Shown here: piece after piece, positions 24,311-32,051 of the stretch
How positions within the stretch are numbered: position 1 is the first letter of the stretch
How the letters are laid out: every line of letters begins with the position of its first letter
Source of the DNA: Pseudomonadota bacterium
GTDB taxonomy: Bacteria; Pseudomonadota; Gammaproteobacteria; Burkholderiales; Burkholderiaceae_C
DNA length: 32,415 nt
Reading direction: 5' to 3'
NCBI GenBank assembly: GCA_021848345.1
Contig: JAJZUV010000029.1
Span: 1 to 32,415, forward strand
Translations under genes and position numbers: made by a program
Notes under the pieces: generated by a model
The model's database searches: none
The model's input: only the letters and a program-made list of their open reading frames with translations
What the model was told of the DNA's origin: nothing

Positions 24311-24736
24311 TCAGGCTACGCGCAAACCGGCAGCGTCGGCAGCGGCCGCGTGGGTGCCCGGCTGCCCTTGGGCATCCAACTCCAGCATGCAGGCCTGCAC
24401 GGTCTCGAGGTTGTTGTCGCGCGCGAATCGCAGCACGAACTGGTAGGCCATGGGTTCCACGTCGGCCAGCTCGCGGCTGACCACCACCGCGCGCACGCCG
24501 TCGACCAGCGTGGGCATGCACAGCGGCGAATAGCACAGGTGTTGCTCGGCGTGCCCGGCCCCGATGGGGCGAAACCGCGACATCACGCCGGCCAGACGTT
24601 CGGCCCAGTCGCTGGGCCGGAAGACGCGCCCTTCGTGCGTGCGCCCCAGCACCAGGATTTCTCCCGGCTGGAGATCACGGTTCAAGGCCCGTTGCACGGC
24701 GCGTTGTACGGCCGCCGGATCGGAGGGATCGAGCAT
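24311..24736 (-). CDS. DUF3579 family protein
   Basis: A 141-residue protein of the betaproteobacterial DUF3579 family. The hallmark is GRVFRPSDWAERLAGVMSRF (residues 40-59) followed by HLCYSPLCMP and the MAYQFVLRFARDNNLE block. No signal peptide or membrane span is seen. Start is placed at MLDPSDP; the frame is open for 39 more codons upstream (to 24853), but that part looks unrelated to the family. A possible promoter on this strand has TTGCCA and CAAAAT with an 18-base spacer near 24777-24806, only weakly supported. The gene is convergent with hicB, 23 bases between stops. Function unknown. Confidence 0.78.
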   Translation of the reverse strand: MLDPSDPAAVQRAVQRALNRDLQPGEILVLGRTHEGRVFRPSDWAERLAGVMSRFRPIGAGHAEQHLCYSPLCMPTLVDGVRAVVVSRELADVEPMAYQFVLRFARDNNLETVQACMLELDAQGQPGTHAAAADAAGLRVA

Positions 24737-24933
24737 CGAGGGAGCCTGCACGAAGGATTGTGTCCAGACCTCATTTTGCGCCTTGTACCCCCCCTCTGGC
24801 AAACCCTGATACGGGTGGATACTCCGCCGCCCGCCTCGCTTCCAGGGGAGCAAGCGGCGCCGCGACGGCTACCATGCGTTGCATGAAAACGTCGATTTCG
24901 GGTCCGCGCGCGCGGCGTGCGCGCTGAGGCACC

Positions 24934-25389
24934 ATGAGGGACATGTTGAATCACGGCCGCCTCTGGGTGCTGGCCCAGTTCGCGCTGATCGCGCTGATGT
25001 TCGCCTGGCCTGCGCATTGGCGCGCATCGGCGGCGGCGCTGCTACTGGCGCTGGCCGCGTTCGGCCTGGGCGTCTGGGTACTGGCGTGGAACCGGCCGGG
25101 CAATTTCAACATCCGTCCGGAGCCCAGGCCGGCGGGACAGCTGATCACGGACGGGCCGTACCGGCGCATGCGCCATCCCATGTACACCTCGCTGCTGCTG
25201 GGCATGGCCGCCGTCGCCGTGGCCGCCGCGGACCTGCCCCGCCTCGCGGCCTGGGTCGCGCTGCTGCTGGTGCTGCAGGGCAAATCGTCGCTGGAGGAGC
25301 GCCTGCTGCTGCAACGCTGGCCGCAGTACGCGGCCTACCGCGCGCGCACCTGGAAGTTCATTCCCAGGCCGGGGCGCCTGGATCCCTGA
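24934..25389 (+). CDS. Isoprenylcysteine carboxyl methyltransferase/PEMT-like membrane methyltransferase
   Basis: A 151-residue integral membrane protein with about four hydrophobic segments (10-25, 33-52, 84-100, 103-116). The ICMT/PEMT-type signature is GQLITDGPYRRMRHPMYTSL (68-87), and the C-terminal E121-E122 with RWPQYAAYRART (128-139) is the other half of the SAM site. Bacterial members are small membrane methyltransferases of mostly unknown substrate. Start ATG at 24934; a second ATG lies three codons later. It is divergent from the DUF3579 gene across 197 bases and its last 32 bases overlap the end of the convergent EamA gene. Confidence 0.82.
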   Translation: MRDMLNHGRLWVLAQFALIALMFAWPAHWRASAAALLLALAAFGLGVWVLAWNRPGNFNIRPEPRPAGQLITDGPYRRMRHPMYTSLLLGMAAVAVAAADLPRLAAWVALLLVLQGKSSLEERLLLQRWPQYAAYRARTWKFIPRPGRLDP

Positions 25390-26215
25390 GCGGGCCTTGC
25401 AGCCAGGCCGCGCCGCCGAGCAACAGCGCGAGGCCGCCCCAGCACACCCAGCGCGCCGGATGGTCCAGCAGCGCCTGCAAGGCCAGCGCCGCGCCCGCGG
25501 CCAGCGGCAGCGAGGCCGCCGACGGCCCGCGCCGCAGCCCGTCGCGCGGTGCGATCCACAGCAGGGACAGCGCGAGCACGCAGCAGCCGAGCTGCGCGGC
25601 CAGCGCCCACCAGGCCACCGCGCCCGGGCGTACCAGCCAGTTCTCGCCGGCCACCACCGAGGCCACCGGCAAGGTCACGGCCGCGCCGATGAGCTGGTAG
25701 AACACGAACTGCTCGCCGGCGCAGTCGCGCAGCCGCGCATCGCGCAGCAGGCGTTGCTGCAACACCCACGCCAGCGCCGCGCAGGCGGCCAGGGCCATGC
25801 CGGCCAACGGCAGCGCGGCGGCCAGTGCCAGCATCACCAGCACGCCGGCGAGCATCGCCGGCCATGCGCGCGGGCCGCGCGGCAAGGCGGCCTGCAGCAG
25901 CAGCGCGGCGGCACTGAACTCGAGCGCGGCCGCGGCTCCGATGCGCGGCACGGCCAGGTACAGCAGCGCGATGCGCGCGCTGAACAGCAGGCCCAGGCCC
26001 ATGCCGGGGGTCAGCGTGGAATCCTGGGCGAACACCGCGATGTGGCGCCAGCGGGTCCACAACCACAGCACGAACAGCGAGGCCGTGCTGGTCAGCGTGG
26101 CCTGCAGCAACGGCGGCACCGTGCCCGCCGCGACGCCCACCGCCACCAGTTGCACGCCCCACAGCATCGCGCCCGCGGCGGCACCGCGTAGCGCGCTGCG
26201 CGAACTCGCGTCCAT
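25358..26215 (-). CDS. EamA/DMT-family transporter
   Basis: A 285-residue inner-membrane protein with about ten hydrophobic segments, the normal layout of the drug/metabolite transporter superfamily (two EamA repeats of five helices). It opens MDASSRSALRGAAAGAMLWG and shows the internal repeat boundary near residue 140. Such proteins export amino acids, metabolites or drugs; the substrate is not readable. It starts 38 bases after the trpE stop on the same strand, so it probably shares the trpE transcript. Its position downstream of trpE might hint at aromatic metabolites, but that is only context. Its end overlaps the convergent methyltransferase gene by 32 bases. Confidence 0.82.
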   Translation of the reverse strand: MDASSRSALRGAAAGAMLWGVQLVAVGVAAGTVPPLLQATLTSTASLFVLWLWTRWRHIAVFAQDSTLTPGMGLGLLFSARIALLYLAVPRIGAAAALEFSAAALLLQAALPRGPRAWPAMLAGVLVMLALAAALPLAGMALAACAALAWVLQQRLLRDARLRDCAGEQFVFYQLIGAAVTLPVASVVAGENWLVRPGAVAWWALAAQLGCCVLALSLLWIAPRDGLRRGPSAASLPLAAGAALALQALLDHPARWVCWGGLALLLGGAAWLQGPLRDPGAPAWE

Positions 26216-26253
26216 GGGCTGCGGGCGACCTGCGATGGGGGCCCGGCGCCCGC

Positions 26254-27750
26254 TCAGGCGTCCAGGCCCTGCTGCACCTGCTCGGCCGCGCGCAGCACGG
26301 CGCGCGCCTTGGCCTCGGTCTCGCGCCACTCCATCTCGGGCACCGAGTCCGCGACCACCCCGGCGGCGGCCTGCACGTACAGCCAGCCGTCCTTCACGAT
26401 GCCGGTGCGGATGGCGATGGCCAGGTCCATGTCGCCGGCGAAGCTCCAGTACCCCACGGCGCCGCCATACAGGCCGCGCCGCGTGGGTTCGAGCTCGTCG
26501 ATCACTTCCATGGCGCGGATCTTCGGCGCACCGGAAAGGGTGCCGGCCGGGAAGGTCGCGCGCATCACGTCCAGCGCGCCCAGGCCGGGTTGCAGCAGGC
26601 CCTCGACGTTGCTGACGATGTGCATGACATGCGAGTAGCGCTCGATGGCGAAGGCCTCGGTCACCTGCACGGTGCCGATGCGCGCGATGCGCCCGAGGTC
26701 GTTGCGCGCCAGGTCGATGAGCATCAGGTGCTCGGCACGCTCCTTGGGGTCGGCCAGCAGCTCGCGCTCGTTGGCCAGGTCGCGCTCGTCGGTGTCGCCG
26801 CGCGGGCGCGTGCCGGCCAGCGGACGAATGGTGACCTTCTGTCCTTCGGCGGTGGCCTCCTGTCGCACCAGGATCTCGGGCGAGGAACCCACGACCTGGA
26901 AGTCGCCGAAGTTGTACAGGTACATGTAGGGCGAGGGGTTCAGCGTGCGCAACGCGCGGTACAGCGAAAGCGGCGACTGCCCGAAACGCTTGCGCAGACG
27001 CTGGCCCACCTGCACCTGCATGAAGTCCCCGGCGGCGATCAGTTCCTTGGCGCGCTCGACCGCGCGCAGGTAGTCGGCATGCTCGAACTCGTGCTCCACC
27101 GGCGTCACCTCCGCCGGGGGCATGGCCGGCGCCTTCACGCTGGCGCGCAGCAGCTCGCGCAACTCGCGCAGGCGGGCCTGCGCGCGCGCGTGCGCGCCGG
27201 GCAGGGTCGGATCCGCGTAGACGATGAAGCTCAGGCGCCCGGAGAGGTTGTCGATCACCGCCAGTTCCTCGCATTGCAGCAGCAGGATGTCGGGCAGGTC
27301 CAGCGGGTCCGGGCGCGGGTTGCGCTGCGCCGAGGCCTGCAGCCGCGGCTCGATGTAGCGCGCGGCGTCGTAGCCGAAATACCCGGCCAGGCCGCCGCAG
27401 AAGCGGGGCATGCCCTGCGGCAGCGCCACCTTTTGGCGCGCGCGGAAGGCTTCGATGAAGGCCAGCGGCGGTTGCTCGGATCGCTCCACCTCGACGCCGT
27501 CGCGCAGCACGCGGGTGACGCCGCCCTTGACCCGCAGTTCGGTGGCGGCGGCCAGGCCGATGAAGGAGTAGCGCCCGAAGCGCTCGCCGCCAACCACGGA
27601 TTCGAGCAGGAAGGTATTGCGCGCGGCGCCGCCGTCGGTGAGCTTGAGGTACAGCGACAGCGGGGTCTCGAGGTCGGCGAAGGCCTGCGAGACCATCGCG
27701 ATACGGTTGTAGCCGGCGTCGGCCAGGGCCTGGAATTCGGTTTCGGTCAT
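26254..27750 (-). CDS. trpE: Anthranilate synthase component I
   Basis: A 498-residue enzyme that makes anthranilate from chorismate, first step of tryptophan synthesis, with TrpG as glutaminase partner. The tryptophan feedback site LLESV is at 48-52. The chorismate-binding domain shows LAGTRPRGDTDERD, ERAEHLMLIDLARNDLGR, VMHIVSNVEG and FPAGTLSGAPKIRAMEVIDE, all intact. Length and N terminus (MTETEFQALADAGYN) match betaproteobacterial TrpE. In many relatives the order is rpe-gph-trpE-trpG-trpD-trpC. Here rpe and gph are upstream but separated by a gene on the other strand, and trpG/D/C are not downstream; an EamA transporter is. Confidence 0.96.
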   Translation of the reverse strand: MTETEFQALADAGYNRIAMVSQAFADLETPLSLYLKLTDGGAARNTFLLESVVGGERFGRYSFIGLAAATELRVKGGVTRVLRDGVEVERSEQPPLAFIEAFRARQKVALPQGMPRFCGGLAGYFGYDAARYIEPRLQASAQRNPRPDPLDLPDILLLQCEELAVIDNLSGRLSFIVYADPTLPGAHARAQARLRELRELLRASVKAPAMPPAEVTPVEHEFEHADYLRAVERAKELIAAGDFMQVQVGQRLRKRFGQSPLSLYRALRTLNPSPYMYLYNFGDFQVVGSSPEILVRQEATAEGQKVTIRPLAGTRPRGDTDERDLANERELLADPKERAEHLMLIDLARNDLGRIARIGTVQVTEAFAIERYSHVMHIVSNVEGLLQPGLGALDVMRATFPAGTLSGAPKIRAMEVIDELEPTRRGLYGGAVGYWSFAGDMDLAIAIRTGIVKDGWLYVQAAAGVVADSVPEMEWRETEAKARAVLRAAEQVQQGLDA

Positions 27751-27967
27751 GGGTTTGCTCGCTGGCGGCCGTGGGGCCGCCGTATCGTCAGGGCCCGCCC
27801 ACGGCAGGCGGGCGGTCTCGGTGGCGGCGCGACGCGCCGCCGGTCACGCCGCGCAGCGGCGCAAGCAGCAGCGGCGCCAGGGCCAGGCTCCCCGGTCCAC
27901 CGAACCAAAGGCGTGCTTGCGAGCGACGAACATCGAGAAGGATGAGGACAGGGCCTGCGGAAAACGG

Positions 27968-27997
27968 ACAATACCCACGCTGCGCGAACTTTAGCAA
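27968..27997 (-). promoter_or_regulatory. Candidate trpE promoter
   Basis: On the minus strand TTGCTA (27992-27997) and TATTGT (27968-27973) are separated by 18 bases. Each matches four of six sigma-70 consensus bases. It lies in the least GC-rich part of the gap and would leave a leader of about 210 bases before the trpE ATG. No T-tract terminator was found in that leader. Confidence 0.35.
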
Positions 27998-28073
27998 ATC
28001 CCCACGGGAGCGAGCAGGCCGTGCTGCGTCCGATTGCCAAGGCGACGCGATGCAGGCACACTGCGTGCCCATG

Positions 28074-28087
28074 CGAACGGTCGTTCG
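28074..28087. promoter_or_regulatory. TetR-type palindrome (candidate operator)
   Basis: CGAACG-GT-CGTTCG forms a perfect two-arm palindrome followed by TTTTT. Operators of many TetR-family repressors have the form (A)CGAACGnnCGTTCG(T). It lies 25 bases before the start of the chalcone-isomerase-like gene and 14 bases before its ribosome binding site, well placed to block transcription. No TetR gene is in the window. Confidence 0.45.
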
Positions 28088-28111
28088 TTTTTCAAGCCAC
28101 GAGGAGCCCCG

Positions 28112-28792
28112 ATGCGCCTGCCCAGCCTGTCCCGCCTGCCGCGCCGCGCGGCCGCCCCGTTGTTGTTGTCCCTGCCCTTGTGCATGGCGCTGGCGCCGGT
28201 CGCCGGCGCGGCGGATTCGCCCCAGGCGGCGCCCGCATCGGCCCCGGGCACCGACGCCGCGAGCCCGCTGCGCCTGCACGGCGTGAGCGTGCCGCGCACG
28301 GCGCAGGTCGGTGCCAGCCGCCTGGTGCTCAACGGCGCGGGCACGCGCTACTTCCTGATCTTCAAGGTCTACGTCGCCGCGCTCTATCTGCCGCAGGCCA
28401 CGCGCAGCGCGAACACCGCACTGGGCATGCCGGGACCGAAGCTGATGCGCCTGGTCATGCTGCGCGACGTCAGCGGCAAGGAGCTGGGAGACAGGCTGAC
28501 CGAGGACATCAAGCACAACGTACCCGCGGCCGACTTCGCCACCATGATCACGGGCCTCGCGCGCATGGGCGGGTTGTTCGCCGACCGCCACGAACTCCGC
28601 GAGGGCGACGTGGTCGAACTCACCGACGTGCCCGGCAAGGGCATGCAGATCAGCATCAACGGCCAGATCGAGGGTGCGCCCTACGCCGACGCGAACTTCT
28701 TCGACAACCTGCTGCGGGTCTGGCTGGGGCCGCGGCCGGCCGAGAAGCGCCTGAAAAAGGCCCTGCTCGGCGATTTCGACGACTCGAAATGA
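28112..28792 (+). CDS. Secreted chalcone isomerase-like protein
   Basis: A 226-residue protein with a signal peptide (1-33, cleavage near VAGA-A) followed by a chalcone-isomerase-like domain (about 50-220). The family pattern GAGTRYFLIFKVYVAALYLP (75-94) and the later FFDNLLRVWLGPRPAEKRLKKALLG near the C terminus are clear. Bacterial members with signal peptides are periplasmic, lack known chalcone isomerase activity and may bind fatty acids or similar ligands. ATG is preceded by GAGGAG at good distance. It sits alone on the plus strand between gph and trpE, and a TetR-type palindrome precedes it, so it may be inducible. Its stop codon and that of gph share a small palindrome. Confidence 0.85.
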   Translation: MRLPSLSRLPRRAAAPLLLSLPLCMALAPVAGAADSPQAAPASAPGTDAASPLRLHGVSVPRTAQVGASRLVLNGAGTRYFLIFKVYVAALYLPQATRSANTALGMPGPKLMRLVMLRDVSGKELGDRLTEDIKHNVPAADFATMITGLARMGGLFADRHELREGDVVELTDVPGKGMQISINGQIEGAPYADANFFDNLLRVWLGPRPAEKRLKKALLGDFDDSK

Positions 28793-28802
28793 GCGCGCCC
28801 GC

Positions 28803-29513
28803 TCACGCAACCCGCAGCGGCAGCTCGTCCAGGCGGTCGAAGTAGGCCAGCGCCGGAGTGGCGCGGATCGGCTCGCCGTGGTTGTAGCCATAGGTGGCGA
28901 GCACCGCGGGACAACCGGCCGCGGCGGCGGCGGCCGCGTCGTTCTGCGAGTCGCCCACCATCAACGTGGCGGCGGGCGCCTGGCCCAGACGCTCGCAGGT
29001 GCGCAGCAGGGGCAGCGGATCGGGCTTCTTGCGCTCGTAGGCGTCGCCGCCGGCGACCACCGGAAAGAACTCCAGCAGGCCCTTGCGCTCGAGCAGTTCG
29101 CGGGCGTGCACGCCGGGCTTGTTGGTCACGCAGGCCAGCGCCAGGCCCGCGTCGCGCAGGCGTCGCAGGCCCTCGAGCACGCCCGGGAACAACTCGGAAT
29201 GGTGCCCGTTGGCCAGCGTGTAGTGCTGCTGGTACACGCGCAGCGCCTGCGCCTGCAGCGCGTCGGCCTGCGCCTCGGGCAGGTGCAGGCGCAGCACCTG
29301 GGCCACCAGATGCTCCGAGCCCTTGCCCACGCGCTGCGACACCTGCTCGGGCGTGACTTCGCCCAGCCCGAGCTCGCGCAGCATGCCGCGCAGCGCGACC
29401 AGGAAATCGCCCAGGGTGTCGACCATCGTGCCGTCGAGATCGACGATGGCGGCGCGCACGGGCACGCCGGCCACCGCGACCCGGCCGGCCGGGGTCGGGA
29501 ACGGCGCGCTCAC
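28803..29513 (-). CDS. gph: Phosphoglycolate phosphatase
   Basis: A 236-residue HAD-family phosphatase that clears 2-phosphoglycolate. Catalytic D25 and D27 lie in [10 protein letters not shown]; motif II is ACVTNKPG, motif III is KKPDPLP and motif IV is [12 protein letters not shown]. An alpha-helical cap domain lies between motifs I and II. Start is GTG overlapping the rpe stop as GTGA, so the two are coupled; the first 18 residues are an extension before the core. The rpe-gph pair is standard in betaproteobacteria, usually followed by trpE on the same strand; here the chalcone-isomerase-like gene intervenes on the other strand. Confidence 0.93.
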   Translation of the reverse strand: MSAPFPTPAGRVAVAGVPVRAAIVDLDGTMVDTLGDFLVALRGMLRELGLGEVTPEQVSQRVGKGSEHLVAQVLRLHLPEAQADALQAQALRVYQQHYTLANGHHSELFPGVLEGLRRLRDAGLALACVTNKPGVHARELLERKGLLEFFPVVAGGDAYERKKPDPLPLLRTCERLGQAPAATLMVGDSQNDAAAAAAAGCPAVLATYGYNHGEPIRATPALAYFDRLDELPLRVA

Positions 29514-30208
29514 GCCACTCTGGCCAGTTCGCCGCGCATCGCGTCGATGACCGCGCGATAGTCCTTCTGCCCGAAGATCGCGCTGCCCGCGACGAAGGTG
29601 TCGGCGCCGGCCGCGGCCACCGCGGCGATGTTGTCGGCCTTGATGCCGCCGTCCACCTCCAGCAGCACCTCGCGCCCGCTGTGCGCGCGGTAGGCATCCA
29701 GGCGCTGACGCGCCATCGCGGTCTTGCGCAGCGCCTCGGGGATGAAACTCTGTCCACCGAAGCCGGGGTTGACGCTCATGATCAGCACCAGGTCGACCTT
29801 GTCCATCACGTGATCGAGCACGTCCAGGCTGGTGGCGGGGTTGAACACCAGGCCGGCACGGCAACCCGCGTCACGGATCAGCTGCAGCGTGCGGTCGACG
29901 TGGCGACTCGCCTCGGGGTGGAAGCTGACGATGTCGGCGCCCGCCTTGGCGAACATCTGCGCCAGCGCGTCGACCGGCTCGACCATGAGATGCACGTCCA
30001 GCGGGACCGGACTGCCGTCGGCGCGCTTGCAGTAGGGCTTGACGGCCTGCGCGACCAGCGGGCCCACCGTCAGGTTGGGCACGTAATGGTTGTCCATCAC
30101 GTCGAAGTGGATGAAATCGGCGCCGGCGTCGATGACGCTGCGGACCTCGTCGCCCAGACGGGCGAAATCGGCCGACAGGATGCTGGGAGCGATGCGGTAG
30201 GTCGTCAT
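29510..30208 (-). CDS. rpe: Ribulose-phosphate 3-epimerase
   Basis: A 232-residue TIM-barrel enzyme interconverting ribulose 5-phosphate and xylulose 5-phosphate in the pentose phosphate pathway. Conserved blocks are [15 protein letters not shown] (7-21), [17 protein letters not shown] with metal ligands, [23 protein letters not shown] and LEVDGGIK. Length matches the family (about 225). The ATG is only 9 bases from a TAGAAT hexamer, suggesting a leaderless or nearly leaderless mRNA. It is divergent from apaG across 65 bases and overlaps gph by 4 bases. Confidence 0.97.
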   Translation of the reverse strand: MTTYRIAPSILSADFARLGDEVRSVIDAGADFIHFDVMDNHYVPNLTVGPLVAQAVKPYCKRADGSPVPLDVHLMVEPVDALAQMFAKAGADIVSFHPEASRHVDRTLQLIRDAGCRAGLVFNPATSLDVLDHVMDKVDLVLIMSVNPGFGGQSFIPEALRKTAMARQRLDAYRAHSGREVLLEVDGGIKADNIAAVAAAGADTFVAGSAIFGQKDYRAVIDAMRGELARVA

Positions 30209-30217
30209 GGTGGGCCC

Positions 30218-30223
30218 ATTCTA
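30218..30223 (-). promoter_or_regulatory. Candidate -10 for rpe (near-leaderless start)
   Basis: On the minus strand TAGAAT ends 9 bases before the rpe ATG. Five of six bases match the consensus. Transcription would begin within a few bases of the start codon. No recognisable -35 lies 16-18 bases upstream. Confidence 0.4.
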
Positions 30224-30257
30224 GGAGGGGGACCCTCTTCCGGGAGCGCGCCGTGTC

Positions 30258-30263
30258 TACAAT
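30258..30263 (+). promoter_or_regulatory. Candidate -10 for apaG (near-leaderless start)
   Basis: TACAAT ends 10 bases before the apaG ATG, mirroring the arrangement of the divergent rpe gene. Five of six bases match the consensus. A clear -35 is not seen. If used, it argues for the ATG at 30274 and against the GTG at 30253. Confidence 0.4.
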
Positions 30264-30273
30264 CGTCGCCACC

Positions 30274-30651
30274 ATGGATGCGTATCAATTCTCGGTGTCG
30301 GTGGAACCCGCGTTCCTGCCCGACGAGTCCGATGTCCACCAGGGCGTGTGGGCCTACAGCTATACCGTGCGCATCCGCAACAGCGGAAGCCGCGCGGCGC
30401 AACTGATCGCCCGGCACTGGGTGATCACCGACGAGGCGGGGCGCACCGAGGAGGTGCGCGGACTCGGCGTGGTGGGCCAGCAACCGCTGCTGCGCCCCGG
30501 CGAGGTGTTCGAATACACCAGCTGGACGCGGCTGCGCACACCGGGCGGAAGCATGCGCGGCAGCTATTTGTGCGTGGCCGAGGACGGATCGCAGTTCGAC
30601 GCGCCCATCCCCGAATTCGCGCTGATCCCGCCGGGTGTGACCCTGCACTGA
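30274..30651 (+). CDS. apaG: ApaG (Co2+/Mg2+ efflux-associated protein)
   Basis: A 125-residue fibronectin-III-like ApaG protein. The family blocks are MDAYQFSVSVEPAFLPDES (1-19), YSYTVRIRNSGSRAAQLIAR (29-48), HWVITD and LRPGEVFEYTSWTRLRTPGG, then MRGSYLCV. Length equals E. coli ApaG (125). The ATG is preferred over an upstream in-frame GTG (30253) because a TACAAT hexamer lies between them and homologues start here. It shares one base with the mltA start codon (TGATG). In E. coli apaG goes with apaH and ksgA; the pairing with mltA and divergent rpe is the betaproteobacterial pattern. Biochemical role is poorly known. Confidence 0.93.
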   Translation: MDAYQFSVSVEPAFLPDESDVHQGVWAYSYTVRIRNSGSRAAQLIARHWVITDEAGRTEEVRGLGVVGQQPLLRPGEVFEYTSWTRLRTPGGSMRGSYLCVAEDGSQFDAPIPEFALIPPGVTLH

Positions 30652-31982
30652 TGCGGCCGCGGCGCATGAGCTGGCCTGCGCGGTCTCCCGGCTCCACCTC
30701 GTGGCGACGCCTGGCCTGGCTGGGCACGCTGCAGGCCTGCGTGCTGGGCGCCTGCGTGCTGCTGGGCTCCTGCGCGACGACCCCGCTGCCGGGAACGCCC
30801 CCTGCGGCGCCTGGCGCCGCCTCGGCCGCCTCGGCCGCCTCGGCGGCTTCGTCGCCGGCACCCGCCGCGTCGTCGCCGGCGTCCGCGCCGCCGGCCCAGG
30901 GCGCGTCAGCGGCGGCGACGTCGCTGCCCATGCGCGCGACCAGCTTCGCGCAACTTCCGGGCTGGAGCGCCGACGACTTCCAGGGCCTGTGGAGAGCCTG
31001 GCGCCGCGACTGCGGCGCCCGCGTGGCCCTGCTCGCGCGCGCCTGCGCCGCCTCCGCGTCGATCGGCGACGCCGACGTGGCGGCACAACGCGCCTTCTTC
31101 GAACAGTGGTTCCAGCCTTGGCAGCTGCTGACGCCCGCCGGGGGCGACGACGGCCTGGTCACCGGCTACTACGAACCGGTGTTCGCGGGGTCCACCACCC
31201 GCGGCTGGCCCTACGTGGTGCCTCTGTGGGGCCTGCCGGACGACCTCGTGGACCTCCCCGCCAGCGCCGGCGGCGAGGTGCGCCGGGGCCGCACCGTGGA
31301 CACCGGCGACGGCCACGTGCGCGTGGAGCCGTTCTGGAGCCGCGCCCAGATCGAGACCGACGCCCGGGCGCGCCAGCAACTGGCGCGCAACGTGGTGGCC
31401 TGGCTGAGCAGTCCGGTGGACGCGCTGTTCCTGCAGGTGCAGGGCTCCGGGCTGCTGCGCCTGCCCGACGGATCCATGCTGCGCCTGAGCTATGCCGGCG
31501 ACAACGGCTGGCCCTACAAATCGGTGGGCCGCTGGCTGCTCGACCAGGGCGACCTGCGCGGCACCGTCACCATGCAGACCATCCGCGCCTGGGCGCAGTT
31601 GCATCCGGAGCGCGTGCAGCAGATGCTGGACGCCAACCCGCGCGTGGTGTTCTTTCGCGCGGCCCCGCTGCAGCAGCCCGAGCGGGGCCCGCTGGGCGCA
31701 TTGGGCGTGCCGCTGACCGCGTTGCGCAGCGTCGCGGTGGACAAGAAACTGCTGGCGCTGGGCATGCCCCTGTGGCTTTCCACGCGGGTCGCGGGCCGGC
31801 CGCTGCAACGCCTGGTGTTCGCGCAGGACGTGGGAGGCGCCATCCGCGGCCCGCTGCGCGCCGACCTGTTCTTCGGCACCGGCGAGGCGGCCGGCGACGC
31901 GGCCGGGCGCATGCAATCGCCGGGGCGCATGTGGATCCTGCTGCCGCGCGCGCAGCCGGACGCCGGCGGCGCCACGCCTTGA
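30651..31982 (+). CDS. mltA: Membrane-bound lytic murein transglycosylase A
   Basis: A 443-residue outer-membrane lipoprotein that cleaves murein glycan strands. The signal peptide ends at a lipobox LLGSC with C41 as the lipidated residue. An Ala/Ser/Pro-rich linker (about 45-90) contains a short DNA repeat. The MltA domain shows GLVTGYYEPVF, and the 3D domain shows GMPLWLST and AQDVGGAIRGPLRADLFFGTG with the catalytic Asp. ATG at 30651 overlaps the apaG stop by one base; ATG at 30666 is an alternative. Lnt, encoded in this window, would complete its acylation. Confidence 0.93.
   Translation: MRPRRMSWPARSPGSTSWRRLAWLGTLQACVLGACVLLGSCATTPLPGTPPAAPGAASAASAASAASSPAPAASSPASAPPAQGASAAATSLPMRATSFAQLPGWSADDFQGLWRAWRRDCGARVALLARACAASASIGDADVAAQRAFFEQWFQPWQLLTPAGGDDGLVTGYYEPVFAGSTTRGWPYVVPLWGLPDDLVDLPASAGGEVRRGRTVDTGDGHVRVEPFWSRAQIETDARARQQLARNVVAWLSSPVDALFLQVQGSGLLRLPDGSMLRLSYAGDNGWPYKSVGRWLLDQGDLRGTVTMQTIRAWAQLHPERVQQMLDANPRVVFFRAAPLQQPERGPLGALGVPLTALRSVAVDKKLLALGMPLWLSTRVAGRPLQRLVFAQDVGGAIRGPLRADLFFGTGEAAGDAAGRMQSPGRMWILLPRAQPDAGGATP
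30816..30851 (+). repeat. 9-bp tandem repeat in the mltA linker
   Basis: GCCGCCTCG is repeated three times exactly (30816-30842) with a fourth, diverged copy. The unit is a multiple of three, so length changes keep the frame and only change the number of Ala-Ala-Ser units in the flexible linker. Confidence 0.7.
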
Positions 31983-31983
31983 C

Positions 31984-31999
31984 GGCCTGTGAACAGGCC
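31984..31999 (+). other. Small hairpin after mltA
   Basis: A 6-bp stem GGCCTG / CAGGCC with a TGAA loop begins one base after the mltA stop. No T tract follows, so it is at best a weak terminator. Confidence 0.35.
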
Positions 32000-32051
32000 C
32001 ATGATCGATCTGGTGTAATGCATGCCATCCGCAGCCAAGGAGTCCGCCTCG

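Larger units (their letters stand above)
27751..28111. other. 361-base region between trpE and the chalcone-isomerase-like gene
   Basis: The region separates two divergent genes and holds no convincing coding frame. Next to trpE it is very GC-rich with several short inverted repeats, such as GGCGGCGCG / CGCGCCGCC near 27823. From about 27895 it becomes less GC-rich and holds a candidate trpE promoter, a TetR-type palindrome and the ribosome binding site GAGGAG (28101-28106) of the rightward gene. Confidence 0.6.

Noticed and set aside
24311..24853. Longer form of the DUF3579 gene starting upstream of 24736.
   Set aside because: The extra 39 codons do not resemble the family and have no better start signal; the ATG at 24736 gives a family-like length.
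27844..27933. A 29-codon minus-strand frame before trpE with two near-adjacent Trp codons (WPW), resembling a trp leader peptide.
   Set aside because: No ribosome binding site precedes its ATG on that strand, only two Trp codons are present in otherwise random composition, and no T-tract terminator follows before trpE.
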